Shown: one piece after another, positions 29,037 to 37,108 of the stretch | Layout of the letters: each line of letters opens with the position of its first letter | How positions within the stretch are numbered: position 1 is the first letter of the stretch | From: a virus | Virus record (IMG/VR): IMGVR_UViG_3300035698_005395 | Location: 1-39,439 of that record | DNA: 39,439 nt | Reading direction: 5' to 3' (one strand) | Notes under the pieces: model-generated | The model's database searches: none | Told to the model about the DNA's origin: nothing | What the model saw: only the letters and a program-made list of their open reading frames with translations | Program-made: the position numbers and the translations under genes

Positions 29037-29303
29037 ATGAAAGAGGGTGTAGTTAGAGCTAGACTCATTGGTTGTTTAAAAAGCATTGAACTACTTCATA
29101 CTGGTTACCCTGGAAGCATAGGCGGTGTTGTACAGGTATTTACGACATCTTCTTCAGGTCACACAGAAATAAATGGTTCCGTAGTGAAGCCAGGCCTATC
29201 ACGTCCCCCTGTCACGGGGAAGATCGCCGGTTCAAATCCGGTCGGGACCGCCACAAAAAAGGATTACGGATATGAGTACTTGGGAGCATGCATCAAAGCT
29301 TAA
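29037..29303 (+). CDS. doubtful ORF spanning tRNA-Asp, 88 aa
   Basis: ATG 29037 opens a frame that reads through the whole tRNA-Asp and into the next gene. The first about 40 residues (MKEGVVRARLIGCLKSIELLH) could be a genuine short gene interrupted by the tRNA; the rest is fortuitous. There is little room for a ribosome-binding site if transcription starts from the promoter at 29013. Confidence 0.25.
   Translation: MKEGVVRARLIGCLKSIELLHTGYPGSIGGVVQVFTTSSSGHTEINGSVVKPGLSRPPVTGKIAGSNPVGTATKKDYGYEYLGACIKA
29175..29253 (+). tRNA. tRNA-Asp(GTC)
   Basis: Acceptor GGTTCCG/CGGGACC; anticodon arm TCCCC-CTGTCAC-GGGGA gives GUC; T stem GCCGG/CCGGT; G73 and encoded CCA. Confidence 0.93.
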
Positions 29304-29442
29304 GAAGCTAGAGGGTGAAATTACAGAGCAATTTATGCTTGAGAATGACGCCCTTGTTGATGGAGAATATAGTGTAGCTCGATTCCACTACGACATTCGC
29401 TTTAATCTTTACACGGAGTGGACGAGATTAAAGGAGGAATAG
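29272..29442 (+). CDS. small helical protein, 56 aa
   Basis: MSTWEHASKLKKLEGEITEQ..., helical and charged. ATG 29272 follows aaggattacgga. It ends in TAG immediately followed in frame by the ATG of the next gene, the second TAG-ATG junction of this kind in the window. Confidence 0.55.
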   Translation: MSTWEHASKLKKLEGEITEQFMLENDALVDGEYSVARFHYDIRFNLYTEWTRLKEE

Positions 29443-29940
29443 ATGTTCATACTTGGACCTAACGATAACGGAAATACAACAGATTTAGGCAGTGCTTCAG
29501 TAGATAGAAAAACAACTGTAGATTCACGCTTCGATTCGAAGCAGGGAGATTTTGGTGGTAATAGAGCAGTCTCCAGTACCCCAGTTTTAGAAGGTGACTA
29601 TACACGACCAACCTTAGGTGCCCCCAATACGAAAGAAAATCCAGTAGATGAAACTGAAAGAGACATTGATGATTTAGCTGGAACTATAGACACTAAATAT
29701 AGAGGCGATAGTACGTTTGATCGACAACGAAATAACTCTGATCTTGAGTTCAGGAAAGATCTTGAATATGCCTACTCTGACCCAGACAATCAGCCACCTG
29801 AGGACACTGATGCGTTCACACCTGATCCTAGTGACCCTGATTTCCTTATTAAGAAGAGAAGATCAAAGGTCAAAGGGCAGTATGGTGATGGACAGTATGA
29901 TAATATGCCAAACAGAGGGTATGAGGGGGAAATAAGTTAA
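29443..29940 (+). CDS. hypothetical acidic, low-complexity protein, 165 aa
   Basis: Rich in Asp, Asn, Pro and Thr, with DPDNQPPEDTDAF and TPDPSDPDF segments, so largely disordered. A GDYTRPTLG...ENP segment (about 51-68) resembles one in the protein at 11652. Probably a structural or scaffolding-like accessory, but unproven. aaaggaggaat before ATG 29443 is a good ribosome-binding site. Ends TAA directly before the next ATG. Confidence 0.62.
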   Translation: MFILGPNDNGNTTDLGSASVDRKTTVDSRFDSKQGDFGGNRAVSSTPVLEGDYTRPTLGAPNTKENPVDETERDIDDLAGTIDTKYRGDSTFDRQRNNSDLEFRKDLEYAYSDPDNQPPEDTDAFTPDPSDPDFLIKKRRSKVKGQYGDGQYDNMPNRGYEGEIS

Positions 29941-30159
29941 ATGAAATCTGAAGAATTCAATACTATTTTAGAGGAGTTGATGGTTAAATTTGATATACGT
30001 AAACAAAAATACGTTACTCCTTCTGGTCTTGTTGAAGGTCGTAATGAGTCTAGGTATTGGAGGCTGGATGGTATTTCAGAGGGACTCCAGATGGCCTGGC
30101 ATGTCTTCAATGAAACAAAAAATCAGAAAGATATTATAGGAGAACAAGATGAACGATAA
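29941..30159 (+). CDS. hypothetical protein, 72 aa
   Basis: A small charged protein starting immediately after the preceding TAA. It contains GRNESRYWRLDGISEGLQMAWHVF. No family recognised. aggggg upstream serves as ribosome-binding site. Confidence 0.58.
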   Translation: MKSEEFNTILEELMVKFDIRKQKYVTPSGLVEGRNESRYWRLDGISEGLQMAWHVFNETKNQKDIIGEQDER

Positions 30160-30162
30160 GAA

Positions 30163-30284
30163 GAAATTTCCGTAGGGATTTCCATAGGTTAGAGGCCCGC
30201 CAAGCCCTCCTCGTTATCATATAAAGACGGCGGCATATAAAACATTGATAACATAGAATTATAAATTCATAGGAGGGCTTACAA
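30163..30284 (+). promoter_or_regulatory. structured leader that sequesters the Shine-Dalgarno of the next gene
   Basis: AAGCCCTCCT (30202-30211) is a perfect 10-bp complement of AGGAGGGCTT (30271-30280), which contains the ribosome-binding site of ATG 30285. A nested 7-bp stem GTTATCA/TGATAAC (30213-30219/30246-30252) shares the same axis. An independent 8-bp hairpin with loop CGTA lies at 30163-30182. The layout is that of a translational switch (riboswitch, thermosensor or protein-binding leader). No known riboswitch consensus is recognised. Confidence 0.65.
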
Positions 30285-30593
30285 ATGAAGTATACAAAGT
30301 ATCCACAATTGAAAGAAGAATTAAAAGTACTGGCTAAAGCATTAAGGTATTGGAAAAGTAGACGTAAAGAAAACCAAAGACAGGGTTTGTCACTCTGGAA
30401 AATAGAACGAGAGATTGACGGGAAAAGGCGAGAGTTTAGACACAAGCACATTGCATATTGTCAACTTAGGGGGCGTGAGAGACATCAAATTGAGTGCCCT
30501 GCTGCTAATAATCTCCCCAATGAAAAAATTATTGAAGGGATCATGACAGAATATGCAGAAGATGTATGTGTTAGTGCGGAAAGATCTGCCTAA
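30285..30593 (+). CDS. hypothetical basic helical protein, 102 aa
   Basis: Lys/Arg-rich, mostly helical (YPQLKEELKVLAKALRYWKSRRKENQ), with a single Cys pair further on. Its AGGAGG is locked in the leader stem at 30202-30280, so translation is probably conditional. It overlaps the Pth2-like gene by 41 nt, so that gene may share the control. Confidence 0.6.
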   Translation: MKYTKYPQLKEELKVLAKALRYWKSRRKENQRQGLSLWKIEREIDGKRREFRHKHIAYCQLRGRERHQIECPAANNLPNEKIIEGIMTEYAEDVCVSAERSA

Positions 30594-30846
30594 AACCTAT
30601 CAGGCTGTTCAAGCCGGTCATGCTCTTGCTGAGTACCTGCTTGGACAGCCTTTGTTGTCTTGGGGAAACGGTACACTTATTTATCTAGGCGTCAAAAACG
30701 AAAACGAACTTCTCCAATGGGGAGAGAAGCTTGATGCTATGGACAAAGTGTGGTCCGGTTTTCGAGAGCCAGACATTGATAATGAGATGACTGCCATTGC
30801 TACTGTAGATAATGGTGAAACTTTTAAACGAATGAGGTTGTTATGA
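30553..30846 (+). CDS. peptidyl-tRNA hydrolase Pth2-like protein
   Basis: A 97-residue protein. KMYVLVRKDLPKTYQAVQAGHALAEYLL resembles the Pth2 N-terminus (K-x-GK...QxxHA), with YLGVKNENELLQWGEKL and ending FKRMRLL. Pth2 enzymes release peptides from peptidyl-tRNA dropped by ribosomes, which suits a phage carrying many tRNAs and a tmRNA. It is shorter than cellular Pth2 (about 120 residues) and the catalytic Asp is not certain. ATG 30553 or 30562. Confidence 0.7.
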   Translation: MQKMYVLVRKDLPKTYQAVQAGHALAEYLLGQPLLSWGNGTLIYLGVKNENELLQWGEKLDAMDKVWSGFREPDIDNEMTAIATVDNGETFKRMRLL

Positions 30847-31034
30847 CTTACGATGTTGACAGTGAGTATAAGACAGACAGAACTAAATTAACGATGTCAA
30901 TCCATTGTGAAAATAAGGACTGTATCCATCATTATGAAGAAGACAATACATGCCATCAAGTAATGAATTGGTACATCTTTAGGATAACAGCCTCAGGAAT
31001 GTGTGAATCTTTCAAGGAGAAGAAACATGATTGA
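30843..31034 (+). CDS. small Cys/His-rich protein, 63 aa
   Basis: Start overlaps the Pth2-like stop (ATGA). CENKDCIHHYEEDNTCH then a final MCESF give four Cys and two His, probably a zinc site. Overlaps the glycosylase gene by 8 nt. Confidence 0.6.
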   Translation: MTYDVDSEYKTDRTKLTMSIHCENKDCIHHYEEDNTCHQVMNWYIFRITASGMCESFKEKKHD

Positions 31035-31617
31035 CCCAGAGAACATCACAAATTATACTCTGACTGATGCTCAGTTGGAGGAGCAAATGTTATTCTGGGT
31101 CTGTGCAGCGGGTAAGACAGCTAAGACTGCTGCCAAAGGACTTGACCTGGTTCTTAGAACTATGGACGGTTATATAGATGGGCCATTTGCTGCCATAAGA
31201 CAGTACGTGGCCCGTGCCACTTTAGGTATGGAAGAGCCTTTAGCAGGTCTTTTGAAGTCGTGTGGTATAGGATGCTATAACGATAAGACGGAGACATTTC
31301 GTCAGATTGCTTACAGTGGTTATAGTTTAAGACTCTGTACAACAGATGATCTTGAACTGATCAGAGGTATAGGACCTAAGACATCAAGATGCTTTATACT
31401 ACATACTAGGCGAAACGCACGAGTGGCGGGGCTTGACACACACATACTCAAGTTCCTTCGGAGTAAAGGGCATGATGAAGTGCCTGTGGCCACACCCAGT
31501 AACAGAAAACTTTATGCTAAGTTCGAACAGCTATTTCTAAAGTATGCAGATGAGGCTGGGCTCACACCCGCCGTATGCGATCTTAATATTTGGAAAAGTT
31601 ATGCTGTTAAGCCTTGA
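31027..31617 (+). CDS. HhH-GPD-type DNA glycosylase/AP lyase-like protein
   Basis: A 196-residue helical protein. LELIRGIGPKTSRCFILHTRRNARVAGLDTHILKFL (about 105-140) contains the helix-hairpin-helix (IRGIGPKTS) and the downstream catalytic Asp (LDTHILK) of the HhH-GPD superfamily. The arrangement without a C-terminal Fe-S cluster resembles minimal Ogg/AGOG-like enzymes. It probably excises damaged bases, joining the uracil glycosylase at 16465. ATG 31027 follows aaggagaagaa. Confidence 0.75.
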   Translation: MIDPENITNYTLTDAQLEEQMLFWVCAAGKTAKTAAKGLDLVLRTMDGYIDGPFAAIRQYVARATLGMEEPLAGLLKSCGIGCYNDKTETFRQIAYSGYSLRLCTTDDLELIRGIGPKTSRCFILHTRRNARVAGLDTHILKFLRSKGHDEVPVATPSNRKLYAKFEQLFLKYADEAGLTPAVCDLNIWKSYAVKP

Positions 31618-31641
31618 CAAATACAATTTATGTATTACCTT
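31614..31641 (+). promoter_or_regulatory. sigma70-like promoter (family 1)
   Basis: TTGACA (31614-31619), 16 nt ending GTAT, TACCTT (31636-31641). It overlaps the end of the glycosylase gene. Confidence 0.5.
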
Positions 31642-31672
31642 AGGTTAAACCTCAAAGGGGAAGGAGAAAAGA

Positions 31673-32365
31673 ATGAATAATGAAGTATATTATTCTAAGG
31701 AAGGCATCGAAGGTTACATAGCAATAAGAGAAAGTGTCGATATTGATAGGATTGCGGCTCTGCCAGAGCCCGAGAGAAGTATGGCTTTATACGCGTATGT
31801 AGAAGGCAATGCCCGAGGAACAAAATGGCAAAGTATTGTACTCCACGAGAATCCTTTTCTTGTGGATGTACCTTCTACTGAAAGCTGCGGTGATTTTAGG
31901 AATTTAAATTTAGCACATGTTGAATTTAAAGTATCGTACTCTGACAAGACAGATAACTACAGTTTTTTACAGTGTAGGCCCTGGGAGAATGTTAGGGGGT
32001 ATTTTTTTAAATGTATTAACAAAAATGAGAGTTGGCTCAACAATGATTACTTCTTAACAAAAGACGAATTTCTTTATGAGTTATCTATATATGGCAATTT
32101 AGAACTAACGCACGGAAGTAAGAAGGATCTACCAGGCCTCTTAACTTTAGATAATGCTATAGAATGGCAGAAAGAGCTGACATACAGACTAAAAACCAAT
32201 AAACGAAGTAAAGCGTACGAACGAATTGCAAGATGGAACAAGCTCTACTTAAAGCCAGACATAAATACTGTATTGGAGAACTTAACTGCTAATGAAAAAA
32301 TCAATCACATTAGAGAACCATATATTGTTCAACGGCGACTGTTTGAAAGTGCTGCCGGAGCTTGA
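31673..32365 (+). CDS. hypothetical protein, 230 aa
   Basis: A mixed alpha/beta soluble protein with no motif I recognise. ATG 31673 follows gaaggagaaaag downstream of a family 1 promoter. Its last 74 nt overlap the start of the methyltransferase gene, implying co-expression; it might be an accessory to that enzyme. Confidence 0.62.
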   Translation: MNNEVYYSKEGIEGYIAIRESVDIDRIAALPEPERSMALYAYVEGNARGTKWQSIVLHENPFLVDVPSTESCGDFRNLNLAHVEFKVSYSDKTDNYSFLQCRPWENVRGYFFKCINKNESWLNNDYFLTKDEFLYELSIYGNLELTHGSKKDLPGLLTLDNAIEWQKELTYRLKTNKRSKAYERIARWNKLYLKPDINTVLENLTANEKINHIREPYIVQRRLFESAAGA

Positions 32366-33047
32366 AAAAAATTCCGTGGATTTAATAGTAACAGATCTAC
32401 CATACGGAACTACCCAGAATAAATGGGATGTTATAATCCCGTTTGAGGAATTGTGGGTAGGTATAGAGCATGTACTTAAGGACCGAGGAGCCGCAGTATT
32501 CACTGCTGCTCAACCATTTACCAGTCAGTTAGTTATGAGTAATCCTAAATGGTTTAAGTACGAAACTGTATGGCAGAAGACTTTGGGCTCCGGCCAGTTA
32601 AGTATTAACTATAGGCCTTTAGTTGTTCACGAGTCTATTTTAGTCTTTTATAATAAATTTGGTACGTATAATGAGCAACTAACCAGCGGGGAACCTTACA
32701 AAATAAAGCGTAAGGCCGAAAGTTTTAAAGGTGGGTACGGTAAACAAAAAGATCATGAGTCTATAAATGATGGGTTTCGACGTGCTCGTAGTGTTATCAT
32801 TGTGCCGAATCCCAGAATAAAGGGTGGCCATAAAACTCAGAAGCCAGTTAAGCTTATGGAGCATATTGTAAGCACTTATTCAAATGAGGGTGGTACTGTG
32901 TTAGATTGCTGTATGGGTTCTTGTACTACTGGAGAGGCCTGTTTCAATCTTAAAAGAAATTTCATTGGTATGGAATTGTCAGATGAATGGTTCGATAAAT
33001 CTGTTTTAAGAATCGAGCAGTTGGTTAACCAGAAGAGGTTATTTTAA
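32292..33047 (+). CDS. DNA methyltransferase (N4-cytosine/N6-adenine type)
   Basis: A 251-residue amino-methyltransferase. The catalytic motif IV is TDLPYGTTQNKWD (about 33-45; a DPPY variant) at the N-terminus, and the SAM-binding motif I is VLDCCMGSCTTGEAC near the C-terminus (about 203-217). TQKPVKLMEH precedes it, so the order is the beta (N4/N6) type. It would protect phage DNA from host restriction or regulate it. No cognate endonuclease is adjacent. Confidence 0.9.
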   Translation: MKKSITLENHILFNGDCLKVLPELEKNSVDLIVTDLPYGTTQNKWDVIIPFEELWVGIEHVLKDRGAAVFTAAQPFTSQLVMSNPKWFKYETVWQKTLGSGQLSINYRPLVVHESILVFYNKFGTYNEQLTSGEPYKIKRKAESFKGGYGKQKDHESINDGFRRARSVIIVPNPRIKGGHKTQKPVKLMEHIVSTYSNEGGTVLDCCMGSCTTGEACFNLKRNFIGMELSDEWFDKSVLRIEQLVNQKRLF

Positions 33048-33053
33048 CTAATA

Positions 33054-33129
33054 GGCCCGGTAGCTCAGTGTGTAGAGCGGGACTCTCTAAAAGTCCGTGT
33101 CATGGGTTCGATCCCCATCTGGGCCACCA
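33054..33129 (+). tRNA. tRNA with CTA anticodon (amber suppressor)
   Basis: Acceptor GGCCCGG/CTGGGCC; D arm GCTC/GAGC; perfect anticodon stem GGACT/AGTCC around loop CTCTAAA, so U33 is followed by CUA, which reads UAG; T stem ATGGG/CCCAT; A73 and encoded CCA. All four arms are sound. The charged amino acid cannot be told from sequence. It lies 6 nt after the methyltransferase stop. Confidence 0.9.
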
Positions 33130-33139
33130 ACTTTTTTAC

Positions 33140-33167
33140 TTGACAAATAGAATTTGATGCTTATATT
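33140..33167 (+). promoter_or_regulatory. sigma70-like promoter (family 1)
   Basis: TTGACA (33140-33145), 16 nt ending TGCT, TATATT (33162-33167). Drives the Rad52-like gene. Confidence 0.68.
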
Positions 33168-33197
33168 ATAGATAAGCAAACAGAAAAGGAGAAAAAA

Positions 33198-34064
33198 ATG
33201 GAACAAGTAATAATGGACAAACTCTACGCACCTTTCGAGTTGCGTGAGCGTAAAGGCCTGGGCGGAATGACTTTTAAATACATTCCAAGTGATGCTATTA
33301 CAGATCGTATGAACAAAACTTTTGGTGGTAATTGGTCAACAGAGGTTCAATCTCAAGAAATAATTGAAGATTCGGTTCTGTTAAGAGTAAATGTGCGTGT
33401 GTGGGACGATGGGAATTGGTATAGTCATGAAGGTTATGGTGCCAGTTCTTTTAAGAGATTCAAGGATGGTTTCAATGCTGGCAAGATTGTGGACGTAGGT
33501 AACGCTTACAAGGCAGCCCTATCCATGTCTATTAGAAACGCTTGTACAAGATTCGGTTGTGGTCTGTATCTTGAAGGGGATTCGGAAATCGCTGATGCGA
33601 CTCCAAATAACCCACAGAATACACCACCGCCTATGCCACAGCATAATACTCAAGCACCACCTCCAGTCAGTCCTCCAGGACCAACTGGCGGTCCATCAGC
33701 ACCGCCACCTATGCCTTCACCATCTTTTAAACAGCAGGAATTCAAGCCATCGTTGCCTTCAATTCCACCGCCTATGACTGGCAATGCTCCGCTATCAGCA
33801 CAGCCTTCTATGCCACCATCGCCACATAGGACCCCAAGTCCACAGTCTTTTCCAGAGCCAGATGTTACAGACACCATGTCTGGAGTACAAGAAGCCGCTC
33901 TGGATGCTTTAGTGAGTATTAAAGGTCTTGATTACGACACCTTGGTAAGTGAGGCTTTTACGGCAGCCAGTATAGCTTTTGAAACTGTACCAACAAAGGA
34001 CAAGCTCAAAGGCAGTCAAGCAACAGTAGTTATTAAATATGGTAATGATAAAGCACGACGTTAA
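33198..34064 (+). CDS. Rad52-like single-strand annealing protein with proline-rich linker
   Basis: A 288-residue protein. The N-terminal about 125 residues match the Rad52/Sak-type annealing core: LYAPFELRERKGLGGMTFKYIPSDAITDRMNKTFGGNWS, then an RVWDDGNWYSHEGYG strand set and KAALSMSIRNACTRFGCGLYL. A long Pro/Ser/Gln-rich disordered linker (about 135-220) leads to a helical tail (225-288). It promotes annealing during recombination-dependent replication. ATG 33198 follows aaaaggagaaaaaa. The tail may bind partner proteins such as SSB. Confidence 0.85.
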   Translation: MEQVIMDKLYAPFELRERKGLGGMTFKYIPSDAITDRMNKTFGGNWSTEVQSQEIIEDSVLLRVNVRVWDDGNWYSHEGYGASSFKRFKDGFNAGKIVDVGNAYKAALSMSIRNACTRFGCGLYLEGDSEIADATPNNPQNTPPPMPQHNTQAPPPVSPPGPTGGPSAPPPMPSPSFKQQEFKPSLPSIPPPMTGNAPLSAQPSMPPSPHRTPSPQSFPEPDVTDTMSGVQEAALDALVSIKGLDYDTLVSEAFTAASIAFETVPTKDKLKGSQATVVIKYGNDKARR

Positions 34065-34092
34065 AAAATGTCAAATTTCAAGGAGATTATAA

Positions 34093-36084
34093 ATGTCCGA
34101 TAATGATTATTCAGTTCATCCTAAATACCTTGAAGAAGCTGATTATCGCGTTCTCATTTTAAACATCCCCGAGGATGATGTTGAGGACAAGCTGGCCTAT
34201 CTTGCGAGAGAGAAGGGTAAGATCACCAAAAGTCTTTACGAGGACTTTCTTATAGCTACATGTATAGCTAACATTAACCAACTGCTTTTTCACATCAACA
34301 GCACTACTGGTGGCCAGCAGGTTGACATGAAGAAGATCAGAGATGAGTTGGTTAGTGCCATTCTCGAAGTGAATACTGTGTTGGAGCCTTCCAACCTGTA
34401 CGTCAATAGAAATTATGTGCTAAAACTCATACCGAAGGATAAGAAGTTGGACGACACCGACAAACCTTTGGATCAAGTTAAAACTTGGAACATGAGTCCC
34501 CAAAATGTAGTGGCTGATGCGGTAGATAAGATTAACACTAAGACCTCGGCTGGTAAACCTGATGACAAAATAGAGAATAAGGACAAACCAACGTCTTCTG
34601 GAATCAAGCGTACCAAGAAGAACTTAAAGAACATCACCGAGTTAGAATACACTACGTTGGAAAGATGGTGGAAGAGGCTTGGCCGGTATGTCACGGTTAA
34701 GAAATTCGCCAAGGAAGATGCGGAACATCTACTTGCTGACAGATTTTTTCACAATAGAACAAGCTTCCAGACTTTTGTTGTGACTGTTTGTGTGGATGAG
34801 TTTGAAGATCTGTTCGGCATGCTTGACGAGATGGGTATCCCAGGCCGAGTGGCACCACCGATCCTTATCAATGAATTGTATGAGCTATGCTTGTACTGTA
34901 ATGATTTCCTAACTTTTGAGAACGCCCAAGAGTTAGCAGAAGAGCCTCTTGAAGAAGAGACCGACAAACCAAAAGACCCAAGGCGTAGGGCGTCGGCATC
35001 TTCAATGAGTCAGTATGTTAAGAAGGCCCCTAAGCGAAAGTTTAAGGACGTTCCTAAAGAGGATCTGTTAAAGCTTGCCGACAATATGAAAGTGTTTTTG
35101 GTTGGGCAGGATGAGGCTATTGATGGGCTGACCGAGGCTATCCAGAGAGCAAGTGTGGGCCTTAAAGACCCAGCAAGACCTATTGGCTCGTTCCTTTTTG
35201 CTGGCCGAACCGGTGTAGGTAAAACCCTGGCTACCAAAGTTCTTGCTAACGAGCTTATCAAGGGTAGAGATAACATTATAACCATTGATTGTTCTGAATA
35301 CTCCGCTGATCATGAGTATTCTAAATTGATTGGTGCCCCATCAGGCTATGTAGGTCATGAGGCTGGTGGTATTCTAACCAACGCTATGCAGAAGAACCCC
35401 TTCTGTGTTGTAGTGTTCGATGAGATTGAGAAAGCTTCTCATAAAGTACATGAGTTGCTTCTACAGATCCTTGAAGAAGGGCGTTTAACCGACGGTAAGG
35501 GTAAGCAGTCTAACTTCAGTGACGCTGTAGTTGTTATGACCTCCAACATCGGAGTTAGAGAAGTAGATAGTATTACTAAAACTATAGGGTTCGGTGATGT
35601 TGCGACGATTACTGACGATAAAAAAGACAAAGCATTGTCAGATGCCCTTAAGAAAAAGTTCAAGCCAGAGTTTCTTAATCGTATTGACACTGTAGTTAAC
35701 TTCAAAACGCTTAGGAGAGACGACTATATGCGTATCATTGATATAGAACTTTATAAACTCAATGATAACTTGAAGAACAATGACACTGAGTATAAGGACA
35801 CTACTATCGAGTTTCATAAGAGTGTTATGAAGAAGATTTATTCTGAAGGCATCAATGAAGAGTATGGAGCAAGACCTCTTAAGCGTTGTATTGAGACGGA
35901 AGTAGCAACACCTCTTGCTAAATTTCTTTTAGGTCAAGAAGAAGACGGGGATTCAACCGTTAACGTATCGTTCAAACGTGGCAAGGTTATATTCAAAACT
36001 GAGAAGAGGGTCGATGAACCACCACTATATTTGAATAAAGAATATCAGGATGCGGTTAATGAATCTCCGGAGGGGGCTAACTAA
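34093..36084 (+). CDS. ClpA-like AAA+ unfoldase with unusual N-terminal region
   Basis: A 663-residue protein. Residues about 1-330 match nothing I recognise and include a Lys/Asp-rich linker. The rest is one ClpA/ClpB D2-type AAA+ module: Walker A GRTGVGKT (about 371-378), an SEYSADHEYSKLIGAPSGYVG pore-loop region (Tyr-Val-Gly), Walker B VVVFDEIEK (about 438-446), LLQILEEGRLTDGKG, sensor 1 TSNIG, and arginine-finger segment PEFLNRID. Between the last two is TKTIGFGD (I498-G499-F500), at the place of the ClpP-docking IGL/IGF loop of ClpA and ClpX. It therefore probably works with host ClpP. Overlaps the next start. Confidence 0.85.
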   Translation: MSDNDYSVHPKYLEEADYRVLILNIPEDDVEDKLAYLAREKGKITKSLYEDFLIATCIANINQLLFHINSTTGGQQVDMKKIRDELVSAILEVNTVLEPSNLYVNRNYVLKLIPKDKKLDDTDKPLDQVKTWNMSPQNVVADAVDKINTKTSAGKPDDKIENKDKPTSSGIKRTKKNLKNITELEYTTLERWWKRLGRYVTVKKFAKEDAEHLLADRFFHNRTSFQTFVVTVCVDEFEDLFGMLDEMGIPGRVAPPILINELYELCLYCNDFLTFENAQELAEEPLEEETDKPKDPRRRASASSMSQYVKKAPKRKFKDVPKEDLLKLADNMKVFLVGQDEAIDGLTEAIQRASVGLKDPARPIGSFLFAGRTGVGKTLATKVLANELIKGRDNIITIDCSEYSADHEYSKLIGAPSGYVGHEAGGILTNAMQKNPFCVVVFDEIEKASHKVHELLLQILEEGRLTDGKGKQSNFSDAVVVMTSNIGVREVDSITKTIGFGDVATITDDKKDKALSDALKKKFKPEFLNRIDTVVNFKTLRRDDYMRIIDIELYKLNDNLKNNDTEYKDTTIEFHKSVMKKIYSEGINEEYGARPLKRCIETEVATPLAKFLLGQEEDGDSTVNVSFKRGKVIFKTEKRVDEPPLYLNKEYQDAVNESPEGAN

Positions 36085-36569
36085 TGAAGATGGAAGAACT
36101 TGAGCAAGGAATCGATCAAATGGTTCATGCTCTTAAACTTAAACATAAGAAAACCATACTGGGCCGTGATAGCATGGTCCAGTATGTAGTAGAGGATTTC
36201 GGAGTTGTAATTTGTGGTATAGAGAGATTAGATTACAAAGATATCGATGAAATTATGGCACTCAAACATCCTGGGTATCGTCTGATATACATAACTACTG
36301 AGGATGAACTGCGTGTAAAAAAAGATGAAGTGATTTGGGACCTGATGCGTTCAGGTTATATGAAATGGATTAGGCTTAACTTTCCACGTGACTTCACTCA
36401 TCTTATGAGCATGCAAGGGTTCGGTAATAAGATAATAAATGAACGATTAAAAATTTGGGCTAACCAACCCAAGTATAGATTCACTATTGAAGATAATACA
36501 AGTGCGAAGAAGTTCCCTGCCAATTATATATTGTCTACGGAACCAGCATTCTTTGACTATATGCCATAG
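36084..36569 (+). CDS. hypothetical protein, 161 aa
   Basis: Start overlaps the ClpA-like stop (TAATG), so it is probably its partner, for example an adaptor or substrate (inference). Soluble alpha/beta protein, rich in Met, with no recognised motif. Confidence 0.6.
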   Translation: MKMEELEQGIDQMVHALKLKHKKTILGRDSMVQYVVEDFGVVICGIERLDYKDIDEIMALKHPGYRLIYITTEDELRVKKDEVIWDLMRSGYMKWIRLNFPRDFTHLMSMQGFGNKIINERLKIWANQPKYRFTIEDNTSAKKFPANYILSTEPAFFDYMP

Positions 36570-36580
36570 GGGGTGATTAA

Positions 36581-36754
36581 ATGAAAGAGAACGGACGTCT
36601 TGAGCCAACAGAAAATGAAGAACAAAGCACTTTAAAATCTAAATTGTTTAAATGTGATAAGTGTGGTACTGAAATACCTATTAGAAATCCAGAGTTTGGT
36701 GAGCGAAAGGTATGTCCTAACTGTGATATAGGAATTTTAGAGGAAGTTGTATGA
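36581..36754 (+). CDS. zinc-ribbon protein, 57 aa
   Basis: FKCDKCGTEIPI and KVCPNCDIG give two CxxC pairs 18 residues apart, a minimal zinc ribbon, after an acidic N-terminus. ATG 36581 follows gggggtgatta. Its stop overlaps the next ATG (ATGA). Confidence 0.65.
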   Translation: MKENGRLEPTENEEQSTLKSKLFKCDKCGTEIPIRNPEFGERKVCPNCDIGILEEVV

Positions 36755-37098
36755 ATCTAGTATTAAGATGGACGATTTATGTGTCGATGCTAGTGGTACT
36801 TGTGCCTTTAGCTGACGCTGGTAGCGATGCTTGGTCCAAAAGGGGCCATTTTGTATCGGTTTCCTATCACGAAGAGGTCAAGCGTGGTAGAGTGTATAAA
36901 GTGTTTGACTATACTATGAAGTTGCCCTGTTTTTTTACAGCCCCAGGTAATTCACCATGTAATAGGGGGGCCATGAGAAAGAAAGGTAAAGGCAGAGTAA
37001 TTCCTATAACCAATCCAGAACAATTAGAAAATGTTATACCTAAACAGGATCCTATTTATGATTCATCTGGTAGATTTCTACAGCAAGTAGGTTCTTAG
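36751..37098 (+). CDS. secreted/periplasmic protein, 115 aa
   Basis: Clear Sec-type signal peptide: short basic n-region (MNLVLR), hydrophobic core (WTIYVSMLVVLVPLA) and likely cleavage after ADA near residue 24. The mature part is basic with two Cys (LPCFF...SPCN) that could form a disulphide. Exported phage proteins often modify the envelope, but function is unknown. Confidence 0.68.
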   Translation: MNLVLRWTIYVSMLVVLVPLADAGSDAWSKRGHFVSVSYHEEVKRGRVYKVFDYTMKLPCFFTAPGNSPCNRGAMRKKGKGRVIPITNPEQLENVIPKQDPIYDSSGRFLQQVGS

Positions 37099-37108
37099 GA
37101 GGTCTAAA

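Noticed and set aside
33054-33129. Complete reassignment of UAG to an amino acid
   Set aside because: Many clearly bounded genes here end in TAG and are followed at once by new ribosome-binding sites, so TAG is an ordinary stop in this region.
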